This document shows, in pieces, positions 42,205-53,640 of a DNA stretch of 64,000 nt (position 1 is the stretch's first letter; each line of letters opens with the position of its first letter). The position numbers were made by a program, and so were the translations under genes. Source of the DNA: Metridium senile (taxonomy: Eukaryota; Cnidaria; Anthozoa; Actiniaria; Metridiidae); assembly GCA_949775045.1 (NCBI GenBank), contig OX459107.1:13033918-13097917 (forward strand). The letters are read 5' to 3'. The notes under the pieces were generated by a model. It made no database searches. It saw nothing but the letters and a program-made list of their open reading frames with translations, and was not told where the DNA came from.

Positions 42205-43735
42205 ACACCGCATAGCAAAGTCTATCCGCTTCAGATGTGTCACCTGTAGAAGAATTGAGCATCAACCAAAGCCTCAGCTAATGGCAAACCTTAAAATTCA
42301 ACGGTTATCGCCACACACCCAGACGTTCTACAACACGTCAGCTGATTACTTTGGACCATAAAATGTCCGTTTTGGCAGAAACAAAAGCATGAAGCACTAC
42401 GGAGTCATATTCACATGCTTGAACACAAGAGCTGTTCATCTGGAACTATCTGTTGATTGCTCAGTGATGAAGTTTCTACAAGTACTAAGAAGATTTCTTT
42501 CCCTCAGGGGACACCCAGCATTTATGTTAAGCGACAATGGTACTCAGTTTGTCGGCTCAGAAAGAGAATTAAATGACATGATACAAGGATGGGACGCACA
42601 GGCACTTACAGAGTTCGTAGCTGAAAAGGGTATCGAGTGGAGATTTATTACACCTGCAGCCCGCACCACAGTGGATGTACAGCAGCCCTGGTAAAGAGTT
42701 GGAAGCTCGCACTGAAGAAGGCAGTTGGTGAACAAGTCCTCCACCCAATGGAGCTTTACACAGTCCTTCAAGAAGTGGCAAAACTCATGAATCAGCTGCC
42801 AATCGGGAGAATCCCAAGTGACCCCAACGATTGCTCATCCTTGTGTTCTAATGACATACTTCTAGGACGAGCGTCAAGTCACATCCCTCAAGGTCCATTC
42901 AAGGATACCAAGAATCCAAGACACAGAGTGGAATTCATCCAGAAGATATTTTTAAAATTCATTCTGGAACAGATGAAGTACAGTATGTTGCCCAGTTTCG
43001 TGACACTTTAGTTTGTAAATACTATATCTTCTCTACAGAGAAAAATAACTCTATGAAATTGTGTCATACAAAGGCAAATTTATCAGGTAAAACAATGATG
43101 CAGATATTTTCATCGAATATTTGAATTTGATAACATAAAAGGAATATTTTGACGGCAACTTGGGTGCCCAGTTTCGTGACAGCTGGCCCAGTTTCGTGAC
43201 ACGTTGTAAAAATGCATTGTTTTCAAAGTAATTAAGAAGACAATTCGATAAAACAAATCAAACATATATTTTCTTACTTTTAACTATATTTAGCGCTGAC
43301 ATTTGTATTGTTCTTTATTTAATTTTTTGAGAATTTAGGAATATGAAACTACTACTAAGTCACGCTACTTATCAACTTAATTTGCATAGAAACGAACTGA
43401 AAAGGTGACTTTATCTGCTGTAGTGTTCCATAGCAAAAGCAAAACGTGATTCACTAAACCAACAGAATTCATAACATGTGTGTTTTCAAACATTTACTCA
43501 TTCCTAAAATGAAATGGAAAGCTGAGAAGAGAAACCTGACGGTGAACGACATCGTGATGTTAGCGGATGCTAACGCTGTCAGAGGAAAGTGGTTGGTCGG
43601 TAGAGTCCTTCAAGTCTACCCCGCACATGATGGAAAAGTTAGAAGTGTCGAAGTGCGAACAGCCACAGGAACCTACCAGAGGCCTGTGACCAAAGTCGCT
43701 GTTATCTATCCCTCAGAAGGATATGAAGATTAAAG
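42205..43735 (+). pseudogene. BEL/Pao-type pol 3' end (integrase and DUF5641-like tail)
   Basis: It reads RFRCVTCRRIEHQPKPQL (integrase zinc region), SADYFGP (first Asp) followed by TAA, HYGVIFTCLNTRAVHLEL, FLSLRGHPAFMLSDNGTQF (second Asp), then a frameshift and HHSGCTAALVKSWKLALKKA. The catalytic Glu expected in this last motif appears as Ala. After NPRHRVEFIQKIF the homology breaks at about 42960 and resumes at about 43476 with KWKAEKRNLTVNDIVM, RGKWLVGRVLQVYP and RPVTKVAVIYPSEGYED, the C-terminal domain of BEL/Pao pol. The intervening 0.5 kb repeats cccagtttcgtgaca three times and is an insertion. Downstream, ttggggcagagag before tgttttatg at about 43788 looks like a polypurine tract and LTR start. 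Confidence 0.75.
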
Positions 43736-44159
43736 AACATTGTTATACTACAAAATAAGGACACTGCCCTATTTGGGGCAGAGAGTGTTTTATGAAGAAT
43801 TTTGTAACATTATATCGTTTTCTTTGTACAGTATCAGAAGATGATTGGCATTGATTACGTAAGCTTTCTTAGATTAGTATCATATTTCATTTGAGACACT
43901 ATTAGTTAGCTACGAGTATACGTACACGCAACACAAGTAAAATGTAAGACTCAAGATGTAGTTTTATGGGAACCTAAACAAATGTAAGTATGCTATTGGA
44001 AACTTCATATTCAGAAACCCAATTCTCTTGACAATTTCAACATCAGAGATGTTTAAAAGTAAACAGCTGACTGACAAAACTACATCCACCAGATGGCGTA
44101 AATATGGCAAGCCGATTGTAGCAATATTCAATATCATAATGATTCAACCATTCAATGGC

Positions 44160-44392
44160 TTATTCAACTATTCAATGTGTTGTTCAATCATGCAATTCAA
44201 CAACCTATTCAACCATTCAACGACTTATTCAACCATTCAACGACTTATTCAACCATTCAACGACTTATTCAACCATTCAACGACTTATTCAACCATTCAA
44301 CAACTTATTCAACTATTCAACGACTTATTCAACCATTCAACAACTTAATCAACTATTCAACGACTTATTCAACTATTCAACGACTCAAATGA
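44160..44392. repeat. 20-bp minisatellite, about 11 copies
   Basis: Unit ttcaacgacttattcaacca with ccatt/ctatt variants. Three overlapping plus-strand ORFs here are by-products of a unit length not divisible by three. Confidence 0.95.
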
Positions 44393-44514
44393 TTCAGTCT
44401 CGCACTCGAACAATTCAATCCCGCATTCAGACCCGCTTCGGTGGGATACCTGTGTCTTACCCAGGAATGGGTACCAGAGACAGGCCTGGTGCTCAAGGTA
44501 ATTCGGAAGACAAC

Positions 44515-45975
44515 ATGGTGGATTTTGATCCAAATGAAATTCCCTCATTTTTGAATCATGTTCTCGATAAAACAAAACACATAAGCCAGTTACCTTTCGA
44601 CTTGGAAGCAAAACGGAGATGATAAAAATGAGTTGCAGTCGATAATAACAGTCTTCGTTGATCTTTTACAGTGTTGGAACAACTACCTGTCTCTAGGTTC
44701 TGTCACACCGACTACTGTTGCTCACGGCTTGAATGCAAACAAAGAAGCTAAAGCTTTTTCGCCTGGAAGACCTGCATACGACATATCATCTGAAACACTC
44801 GAAGAGCTTAGAGCATTAGGATTTAGCTGGAGTAAAATTGCCAAATTGTTAGGTGTTTCCAGGTGGACCGTACTCAGAAGAGTGGACAAATTTGGACTTA
44901 AGGATATGAGAGGTTTTAGTGAGGTAGCTGATGAAAGACTTGATGATCTGATAAAAAGCTACATATCAAATCATGGTGCGACTTCAGGTCAAGAGTACAT
45001 AGCTGGCTACATAAGATCACTTGGACTCAGGGTACAGAGAAAGAGAATAAGGGAGAGTATGACACGAGTTGACCCAAAAAATACTGCAATCAGATGGTGT
45101 GCTCAAGTTTCACGACGAACATACCAAGTACCCTGGCCTAATTCCCTTTGGCATATAGATGGCCATCATTCATTGATAAGATGGAAATTTGTCATCCATG
45201 GTTGTATTGATGGATTTTCACGAAGGATTATGTTCTTGAAGTGCAGCTCAAACAACCTTTCAGAGACTGTACTCGAACTTTTTCTTAGTGCAGTTGAGAA
45301 AGACGGGCATATGTGGCCTTCTCGCATTCGAGTTGACAAGGGAGTAGAAAATGTCCTCATTTGTGATGCAATGGTTGATGCAAGAGGTGAAGGACGAGGG
45401 AGCTTTATTGCTGGGCCATCCACTCATAATCAACGGATAGAAAGATTATGGAGAGATGTATTCAGATGTGTCTGTCATCATTATTATTACATTTTTTAAG
45501 CTATGGAATCCACTGGCATTTTGAAAATGGATGATCCAGTACCTTACACCTGGTCTTTCAACCAAGAATTAACAAGGCATTAAGCAAATTCATGGAGGGA
45601 TTTAACCACCACAGGGTTCGTACAGAAAAGAACTGGTCACCTTATAAAATGAGGCTGAATGGGATGCTGCACAGTGATAATCCTTTGGCACAAGGTCTAC
45701 TAGATGAACAACCAGATGACTTGGAGTACTATGGATATGATCCTGATGGACCGACATGTATGGGGGAAGACAACAATGTTGTTGTCGAGCCCATTGAGTG
45801 TGACCATGCACAGGCAATAGAGTCATATGTCTTGTCTTATCTTGATCCAATTAAAGAATCCAGTGACATGGCAGTTGATATATTCTGTGAAGCTTTGGAT
45901 ATGGCGGCGACATTTAATCATTGGAATGGAAAATCGAGCAGTTTTAGAGCTTTTTACACGTACAAATGGCACTTT
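44515..45975 (+). pseudogene. Integrase-core protein with helix-turn-helix, decayed
   Basis: The N-terminal part (MVDFDPNEIPSFLNHVL) is separated by a frameshift at about 44615 from the main frame (44633-45500). That frame has a helix-turn-helix block LRALGFSWSKIAKLLGVSRW, then an RNase H-like integrase core: NSLWHIDGHHSLIRWKFVIH (first Asp at 45158-45160), IRVDKGVEN (second Asp, 45335-45337) and GPSTHNQRIERLWRDV (Glu, 45440-45442). A TAA at 45498-45500 and a frameshift at about 45545 separate the C-terminal part (RINKALSKFMEGFNHHRVRT, DDLEYYGYDPDGP). Proteins of this type occur in animals and basidiomycetes; I infer an integrase/transposase role. All three catalytic residues persist despite the breaks. 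Confidence 0.7.
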
Positions 45976-45979
45976 TGAT

Positions 45980-47250
45980 GATATGGAAATAATGGAACAC
46001 TTTTGTTTTTATTAGATATCCATCAAATTCGGCTGAGAGTTAAACAATACTTTAATAATGAAATATTAGGCAGCCGAAGCAAAATTCGAGATTGATAAAA
46101 TTTCATAAACGAAAAGCGTGACATTTTAGTTATTTCTTGACAAAAAAATATTTTACTCCGGGCTGCCCAAATTCAATTTGTTATAGTTATTACTTTTTAT
46201 ATTCAAAGTTGTGTTGATTTTCTTTTATTATCTGAAGAATTATTAAGGATTTACTGAACAAAGCCTTTGGGTTGGCTGTGGTTTTTTAACACCTTAGGTG
46301 TGAATTTTCACACTTTTCTCGCCGAAAATGTAAAGAAAATTCTTTTATAGCCTTACTCATGCAATGATTTTTGTAAGAAATTGAATAACATTTCAGATAT
46401 TTTTGTCCTAATGACACCCACTTTAACCAGGTCTCATACCTTAAGATAAGCCAATTCTTTATGGTGGGACTGGAGGCTAATCCGGAGTCATTTTGGTCAA
46501 ATTTAAAAAAATCATAAGACTGCAAATATTAAAATAAAATCAACCAAACTAACACAGTAAAACCCTAAAAGTATATAGTTAAGAAAAAGTTAGCATTTTT
46601 TGTGGTCAAAACATAAGAATGTGTGGAATGCGGTCGATTTGTACCGGAGGTAAATAATCGGCAGAAGTTTGTTTTTTCTAAGCTTTCTTCTTTCTAATTT
46701 AACCTTTCATTACACAATTTACAACACTCGTTAAAGGCATAAAAATAAAACTTTTCACCGCAGTACACATCAGGATATTAAATTTGAAGGAAAATATAAG
46801 TAAAATTCAAACCATCAATCTTGTCAGATTTGTAGTGATCATCAAACATTAACTAAACAGTTTCCCGAGGTGTACTGCAGTGAAAAATTAAGTATAGTCT
46901 TTGTATTCAAAGTTTTAGACAAATAGATTGAAAGCCTATTACAAGGGAATGTTTTGTCTATACAACTGTATTGACAGAATTTCGTTTTGGCCTTCAAAAT
47001 GTTTAAATTCGGCCGAAATCGATCAAATATTGACCCATGTATTGCCCAAACGTGTGTTGCGTTACATGTAATTATCAACGGCTAAAAATAGCACAAAACT
47101 ACCACCAAAAAGGGTAATAAACTCCATGTATGGCTATGTATTATTCCCGCGAAACCAATCAGATGAGGCATATTTTGTTACGCGTAGCAACGACACACTT
47201 CACAATGACCGATGACAGCGATGACAGCTCGGTAAGCTCACAGGAAAAAC
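45980..47250. other. No gene seen
   Basis: About 1.3 kb of AT-rich sequence without supported coding content. Short minus-strand ORFs at 46286-46525 and 46842-47078 have no recognisable motif. It forms the 5' flank of the MBD-integrase frame. Confidence 0.5.
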
Positions 47251-47253
47251 AAA

Positions 47254-49098
47254 ATGGACGCGAAGGGTTTGCATGTAAAGCGTGGTGTTGGCGCTGGTTC
47301 TAGAACCGAATTAGATCCTTCAAAACTTGAAATTTACAACTGGAAAGTTCAAAAACGCAAAGTCACATCTTCGGGATCAACGAAAGTATTGTTTACTTAT
47401 GTAAGTCCGCAAGGGAAGCGCTTCAGAAGTTCTAAAGATGCAGTACAACGAAGGGAGCAACAGTTACAGGACACTGCCTTAAGAGAATTCCTTAAGGTAA
47501 GAGACTCAAGTACAGAACGTCCCAACTGGGAAGATGTATCACTTAAGAGTACCGCATTTAAAGCCCTTTGGATGCAGTGGAGTCGGTTGGAGTTACGTGA
47601 AGGTGTTCTCTACCGGAAATGGGAGAGTGATGCAGGAGATAAAGTGACATATCAGATTGTCTTACCGGAAAGTCTGAGAGAGACAGCACTACAGGCTCAT
47701 CACAACCACACAACTGCCAGTCACAGAGGTATACAAAAGACTTTGATGGCACTACGACTTCGTTACTACTGGCCTGGGTTAACAGCGTACTCAGATGTCA
47801 TGAATGTGGAGCAAAGAAGAACTTTGGTAAGACGTAGGGCTCCTTTGAAGCAGTACATCCTTGGAGCACCTATGGAACGAATAGCTATGGACATTTTGGG
47901 GCCCCTACCGAAAACACCTTGCAACAACCGCTTTGTCTTAGTGATATCCAATTATTTCACCAAATGGACTGAGGCGTATGACCTCCCTGACCAGACTGCT
48001 GTAACGGTCGCAGAGAAGATGGTGTCGGAATTTGTGAGTCGTTTTGGTGTACCCCGTCAGGTTCATAGTGATCAAGGGACAAATTTCGAGTCAAAACTCA
48101 TGGAAGAGGTCTGCAAACTATTAGACATTGAGAAGACTAGGACCACACCATTACACCCCCAATCGGATGGCCAAGTGGAAAGATACAACAGAACCCTGGT
48201 GGAAATGCTTCGTGGTAAACTACAGCCCGATCAAAAAGACTGGGACCTACAACTTCCTATGTGCATGATGGCATAGAGATCTGCAGTGCACGAAAGCACT
48301 GGATTCACGCCCAACCAGCTGATGTTAGGACGTGAGGTAGAAGTACCACAAGATGTCATCACACAACCACCTATTGAATATGTGGAAGCTCTACAAAAGA
48401 GGCTGACTAGTGCGTATGCAGGTACACGGTTGCACCCGAGGCAAACAGCAGTGAGACAAAAGCGAAACTACGACAAGAGGCTAGCCTGGAAACCTTTCCA
48501 GGTGGGTGACAGTGTATGGCTACACCATGTTTGCCGAAAGAAATGAAGGGACCCCAAGCTGGATAACCCCTGGGAAGGACCCTTTCTAGTTACTGCAACC
48601 CTATCTGAGGTTGTGTACCGCATCCAGAAATCAGCCCGGGCAAAGCCAAAAGTGGTACATGTGGAAAGACTCAAACCATACCTCGGTCCACAAAGTTGGC
48701 TACCTCAAACAAAGGAGAAGACAGATGAAGACCAGGAACAAACAAAGAGAAAGAAGGAGAAGGCAAAAGAAGACCGGAAACAAACAAAGAAAAAGAAGGC
48801 AGATGAAGACCAGGAACAAACAAAGGAGAAGACAGATAAAGACCAGGAACAAGCAAAGAAGAAGAAGGCAGATGAAGACCAGGAACAAGCAAAGAAGAAG
48901 AAGGCAGATGAAGACCAGGAACAAACAAAGAAGAAGAAGGACACGGAGCAAAAGGGGATAGAAGAAGTTCCAACTGGCAAGGAGCAACCCGGAGACAAGA
49001 AAGTTGAAAATCAAGAACAACAAGTAGCAAGACCTAAAAGAACAATTAGACCTCCAAAAAGGTTTGGAAACTGGGTTTCGTCATGCAAAGCTGACTAA
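47254..49098 (+). pseudogene. MBD-like domain joined in frame to a Ty3/gypsy-type integrase
   Basis: One frame runs 615 codons from ATG 47254 to TAA-type end at 49098, broken by TAG 48274 and TGA 48544. Residues about 25-65 read IYNWKVQKRKVT ... VLFTYVSPQGKRFRSSKDA, matching the W...R...YxSPxGKxFRS core of methyl-CpG-binding domains. From about residue 85 the Ty3 integrase begins: WSRLELREGVLYRKW, HHNHTTASHRGIQKTL, RYYWPGL. The catalytic triad is in MERIAMDILGP (Asp), VHSDQGTNFE (Asp) and HPQSDGQVERYNRTL (Glu). The second half of the HHCC zinc finger (two Cys) is destroyed by a pair of compensating shifts at about 47795-47845. STGFTPNQLMLGRE and VGDSVWLH follow, then a Lys/Glu/Asp-rich 12-residue repeat and RPKRTIRPPKRFGNW. 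Protease, RT and RNase H are absent. Confidence 0.7.
48710..48950 (+). repeat. 36-bp coding minisatellite
   Basis: About six units encoding KKKADEDQEQ(T/A)K-type 12-mers near the C-terminus of the integrase frame. Unit length is a multiple of three, so the frame is preserved. Confidence 0.85.
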
Positions 49099-49427
49099 TT
49101 GGGATGGTTAAAAAGGAAAGTCATTAAATTTCTGATTACTACCGGTTGTAGAGTTACGAGATGATTAGCTTGGACTTGATTCAATTGATTTCGTGGAGTT
49201 ACTTCGTACTACATGGGACTGTGCACACCTTGTGTAGCATGAATGCCAACCACAACAAGAGACCAAGTACCCTCAGAAGAATTCAAGAAGGCTAGAGTTA
49301 GAACAATGAACAATCGTGGCGCTCATGCATAGTAGTCAGTTATAGCATGTAATCAGATTAGCATGTCCATTCTTAGCTCGTTTAGATTTCACGCACTGGG
49401 TCAGTGCTTTTTCAGAGGGGACAGCAA

Positions 49428-49565
49428 TGTAATGTTCGGATGTACGTACCCCTCCCCTGAGAGATATGTTTTGGTACGACAAGAGACACGTGCGATGAGC
49501 GGATTTATGTGCCGCTGTTTATGTATGTTTTTGAGTAATAAAAGAGTTTAAAAGAACCTAAACAA
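49428..49565 (+). repeat. Possible 3' LTR of the Ty3-type element
   Basis: A purine tract cagaggggacagcaa is followed by tgtaatgttcggatgt, with an AATAAA (gagtaataaaagag) near 49540. This is the expected order for polypurine tract and LTR after gypsy pol, but no 5' LTR is in view to confirm it. Confidence 0.4.
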
Positions 49566-49639
49566 GGAATCGTTACAATATTCTTGGGTTCTAATGCATC
49601 AAAATGAATGACAATCTGAATAGGTTCATATTCTGGGTT

Positions 49640-49740
49640 GATATTCAACCGAAGAAATGAATTAATGAGATAGAAATGGCGATATTTCGGTTTTATTGCA
49701 AACCCATCATCAGGCAAGTGAAGTTCAACAAAGTACAAGT
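49640..49740. repeat. Dispersed repeat (cgatatttcggttttattgc)
   Basis: The phrase cgatatttcggttttattgcaaacccatcatc is of a type common at ends of repetitive elements in many invertebrates. It is a single copy here and not otherwise assignable. Confidence 0.35.
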
Positions 49741-49939
49741 ACAGTCAATTTATATTACAGAGTGCATTAATCAAAGAGAGTCAAATCTCTGGAGGCACAG
49801 AGGCCAGTGTTCAAAGATGGTATAAAGAAGGCTTCTTTATACAATAGAAGATTCCAGCTATTATCACTGCTGATAATAGAGATATTATTCTGAACAGTGT
49901 TTTTGTAAAACTGGCGCTTGTCGACTGTATTATAATTCA

Positions 49940-51693
49940 ATGTTTGGTGCCTTGAGCAGCATGGCATATACCAGCATAGGAAACTCTTCCCAGGATCCAA
50001 TAACAGAATTTAGAGACACTGAAGGAAAACTTTGTAAATTGCAAGAGTATTTAAAAACAAGGGGTCTATTTTCAAGCAAATCTACACTGTACTTGATGAC
50101 AACTTTAAGAATGTCAGAAACCAGTGGAGAAATTCCAAGTGATAGTCTAAACAACGACGTTGAGATGTCAGAAACCTCTGGCAACCGTACATGTAGCAGC
50201 AGCACCATGGGTGAAGCAAAGGACAAAATGACTACTCCTCTACTGACAGTCGGCACTAAATACATCACTGACAATACAATTGAGGATAACATTCTCTGTA
50301 TAGGGTATGAATTAGAAACATTCTCTTCATACTCTAAAGAAGTCTCCTCACCTATAATTTCATGCACTAGAAAGGATTGCTACGACACTGTGTCATTCAG
50401 TGATCAAGGCGTTCTTGATATTGACCAGCTTGGAGACTTTGACCCAATAGACTACGATTATAAGGTTGTTGAATTGCTTAAAAACAACAAATGTTTTCTT
50501 GAAAGAAAATATACCGAAAAAGAAACTGAAGCCAGTTTATTTTTCCCCCAGTCAAAGACCGACTCCACCAATCTCATCATTCATTCTCCATCAGAGGTTT
50601 GGGGGTATGATGGTGATCAATTGCTTCTATGTGTGATTGCATCGTGCCACCTTTCTACTGATACTTCGTACATTTGGTACCATGATGATGCAGTCATCAA
50701 AGAGGGCAGACACAACTGCTGTTTGTCAGTTTCCCTTCCTGGAAAGTACAGAGTGGAAGTACGTACAGGAGAAAGAAAGGAGTTATCAGAGCCTGTAGAA
50801 GTATTTGTAGCAAGCAAACCCCCCGAAGATCATTTGCCCTCAACAAGTTCTGGTTGTCCTAGCTACCATCAGTCTGTTTAGAGAACATTGATATATTTTA
50901 AAGAACCCTTGGGATCAGGTTCTTACGGAACTGTTTATAAAGGAAAGTGGTTAGGAACAGATGTGGCCATTAAACAAATTAAAATAAGAAATGCTGCTCG
51001 TCTTAAAACAACAGTCAACCAGGAAGTTCAAGTCCACAGCCTGGCTACACATCCAAATATTGTGCAATTAATGGCCATTTCATATGCCAAGAATGAAATT
51101 TATTTAATTTCGGAACTGATACAAGGTCAAAACCTAGAGGACTTGATCTTTGATGATGGTACATCATTTCTTGTCAAGTGTGACAAATTTGGAATAGCAA
51201 AACAGCTATAACAAGCAGTTGCATACCTACATAATCTGAAGCCACCCATTGTCCACAGAGACATAAAACCAGCTAATGTGATGGTTTCAGAGCACACCCA
51301 CATCACCAAGTTATGTGACATGGGTTTAAGCAAGCTTAGGATGTCACACGCAACTCTTGCCAGCAAAGGAGCTGTGACTGGTACACCTGCCTACATGGCA
51401 CCTGAATTCTTGATGTACCAACAAACAGCCACATTAGAATCAGATGTTTGGTCTTTGGCTTCGACACTTCTGAAAAAGAAGCTTGAGACATGGAACAAAG
51501 TGCTTGCGACACGACAACTACCATTATTGCATATATGATGAAAGGAGAGAGTCCGCAAGCACTAAAACACACTACAGAAGACACACTACAGAAATCCCAT
51601 CACCCCTTACAGGTTATCATAAGTGATTGCTTCAATTATACCATCCAGGAAAGACCATGTGCAATGGATATCCTGAATGCATTGCTTTAGCTG
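49940..51693 (+). pseudogene. Ig-like domain plus protein kinase pseudogene (single exon)
   Basis: One frame from about 49940 to 51538 is broken only by TAG 50879 and TAA 51209, then shifts near 51485 to finish at 51690. The N-terminus is Ser/Thr-rich. About codons 215-295 form an Ig-like domain (EVWGYDGDQLLLCVIASC ... YIWYHDDAVI ... GKYRVEV). The kinase has EPLGSGSYGTVYKGKW (glycine loop), DVAIKQIK (Lys), PPIVHRDIKPANVM (catalytic loop), LCDMGLSK (DMG in place of DFG), GTPAYMAPEF (APE) and ESDVWSLAST; the C-lobe ends ERPCAMDILNALL. It would be an intracellular Ser/Thr or TKL-like kinase. The lack of introns and the stops suggest a retrocopy or decayed duplicate. Confidence 0.75.
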
Positions 51694-51720
51694 GTAACTA
51701 ACACACTAGTAATTGTGATA

Positions 51721-52667
51721 GTTTCAGATTGCAATGCCGCGCGCAATGCATTCTGGGTTGGGCTCACGAAAAATATACTACTACGAAAAATAAGACTTTG
51801 AAGCGTTTTTATCCAACCTTCACGCTTTATTTTTCAATTCTAATGCAACATATCTTGAACATTAGCCCTCAAAGAATATAATTTATAAGTAACATTTTTC
51901 ACCGTTTCAACTACAGTTTTGTTTTATTTCTAACATGTTCAAATAGTCAACTCGAGTGTTTCCATCCGTGAACTATCTAGTCTTATATATAGGTAAGAAT
52001 TCTCATCGTTTTCTCCCTTGTGTAATATTGTAAATATGACATTTAGACATGAAGTACTTCACAATATTTTTATGGGGTTTATGATGTACAAAATACATGG
52101 CTCACTTCACAGCATAAAGCTGTGTGATATTTGTCTGCCACTGGTCTTTTAAGACTTCAAAATAATAATGATTCAGTCGATTTACCAGATAGAATTAAAT
52201 AATGTCAATGATTAGTTGTCATTTAGACCTCTTATTGTGTAAGTTTGGTTCAGCGTTTAAAATGGTTAAAAAAGTTAGTTATAAATTGTGTGCTGTGAGA
52301 ACTAATGTTCAAGTTATGTTGCATTAGAATTGAAAAATAAAGCGTGAAGGTTGGATAAAAACGATTCAAAGTCTTTGTGAATTTCCCTACAATAGACCCA
52401 TTTAGTTCTGTATGCAAATTGCACATTTCAGACCATATGACAATCCCTTGAGAGTTATTCTTTTATGTCCGGTATTAAAATATTTATACATAACAAATGA
52501 TTAAATTCAAAGGTAATGAACACGTGGTTTGAAATGGGTAAAAAAACATTGAAGCTGAATGGGTCTATTACACAGCCTGTACGTGGTGGCTTGTCATGTT
52601 TTGTTGATGCTCACTTTTTTGTGAGCCCAAACCAGAATGCATTGCAGGCGGCGTTGCAATCTGAAAC
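51721..52667. mobile_element. 947-bp TIR element with TA target duplication
   Basis: The ends gtttcagattgcaatgccgc (51721) and gcggcgttgcaatctgaaac (ending 52667) are inverted and flanked by TA on both sides, as for Tc1/mariner-like insertions. Inside, ccaaccttcacgctttattt ... gcaacatatcttgaacatta at about 51816-51885 is inverted again at about 52304-52360. No transposase is present, so it is non-autonomous. Confidence 0.75.
52392..52569. mobile_element. 178-bp TIR insertion nested in the previous element
   Basis: aatagacccatttag at 52392 is inverted as ctgaatgggtctatt ending 52569. It interrupts the right arm of the 947-bp element. Confidence 0.65.
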
Positions 52668-52716
52668 TACAGAAGCACGTATACAGTGGTATCTCTACTA
52701 AGCATGGGCTTTTGCA

Positions 52717-53010
52717 GGATCTGGTCACATGACAAAAGTTCCCAAAAAATTATTGATATAAAAAAATCATTGACGTTAGTAATTAAAAGTAAGTAGTCAT
52801 TAAAGTTAGTACTGTTGCTGAGTTTTAGCATTTCTTGATGTATTTGGAATTATTTTGATTTTTTTTTTTTTTTTCAAAAAAACCTTGAAACTTAACAAAC
52901 ATCACAGCATCAGTACTAACTTTAATGTGCTCTTTCTTTCTGAATATGGCAACGATTTTTTTTTGCAGAACTAATTTTTGGGGGAAATTTTTATGTCATG
53001 TGACCAGACC
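52717..53010. repeat. Foldback repeat (ggatctggtcacatgac)
   Basis: The left end ggatctggtcacatgac pairs with gtcatgtgaccagacc ending 53010. The inner block cattaaagttagtactg pairs with cagtactaactttaatg. A 16-T run lies in the loop. Confidence 0.75.
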
Positions 53011-53159
53011 AGGAAATATTGACCATTTAGTTTATACTACTGACAGTTAAAAAAAAAGGAAAACAACAGATTTGGAATCTACTATTTCGTAAAACGTTTA
53101 CCTTTTTGTGTGGTCAAACCTGGGTAATCACTAATTTAACTCATGGAAAGTACACATTG

Positions 53160-53389
53160 TGGTAGTTGATAAATTGTTTCAGTGTGAATACAAATACTGT
53201 GGCCAGACAGAAATATTTCAAGAATGTTCCTCATCCAATCAGAAACGTAGTTATCTACAGAAAGTTCATTTGTGTGCTGTCTCTGATAGGCCAAAGAACA
53301 ATAGAAACATTCTGGGAATATTTGTTCCTGCCCCCAGTAATAGCATTCGCACTTACATAACTAAGTATTATCAACAAACAAAGGAGTAG
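53160..53389 (+). other. Unrecognised short open frame
   Basis: Two overlapping frames of about 70 codons are open here; one contains DKLFQCEYKYCGQTEIFQEC. Nothing links it to a known family, and it may be chance or a repeat fragment. Confidence 0.15.
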
Positions 53390-53576
53390 GTTGTTTCAGT
53401 TATACCAAAGGAACACAAGATCAACTGACAGATGTTTTGGGAGATATTTTATATAAATGTACATTTTCTATTCTAAATTCTTGTTTTGGCAGATATTTTA
53501 TATTAAACTATGCGTTTGATTGCAGTGTTTAATAATAGATTGCAGTAATTGGATCATCGGTACAAAGGTCACCAAT

Positions 53577-53640
53577 CGAAGTCAGAAATCAGAAATCAGA
53601 AGTCGGAAATCGGAAATCAGAAGTCGGAAATCGGAAGTCC
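53577..53640. repeat. Short GA-rich tandem repeat (aatcagaagtcgga)
   Basis: Six or so degenerate units of agtcggaaatc / aatcagaaatcag. A related phrase (ggagaaacagaaatcagaaatcg) occurs at about 17840. Confidence 0.7.

Noticed and set aside
44028..44392. Thr/Asn/Phe/Gln repeat proteins on the plus strand
   Set aside because: By-products of a 20-bp minisatellite read in three frames.
48671..49030. Minus-strand ORFs opposite the charged repeat
   Set aside because: Leu/Ser/Phe-rich shadows of the Lys/Glu/Asp codons.
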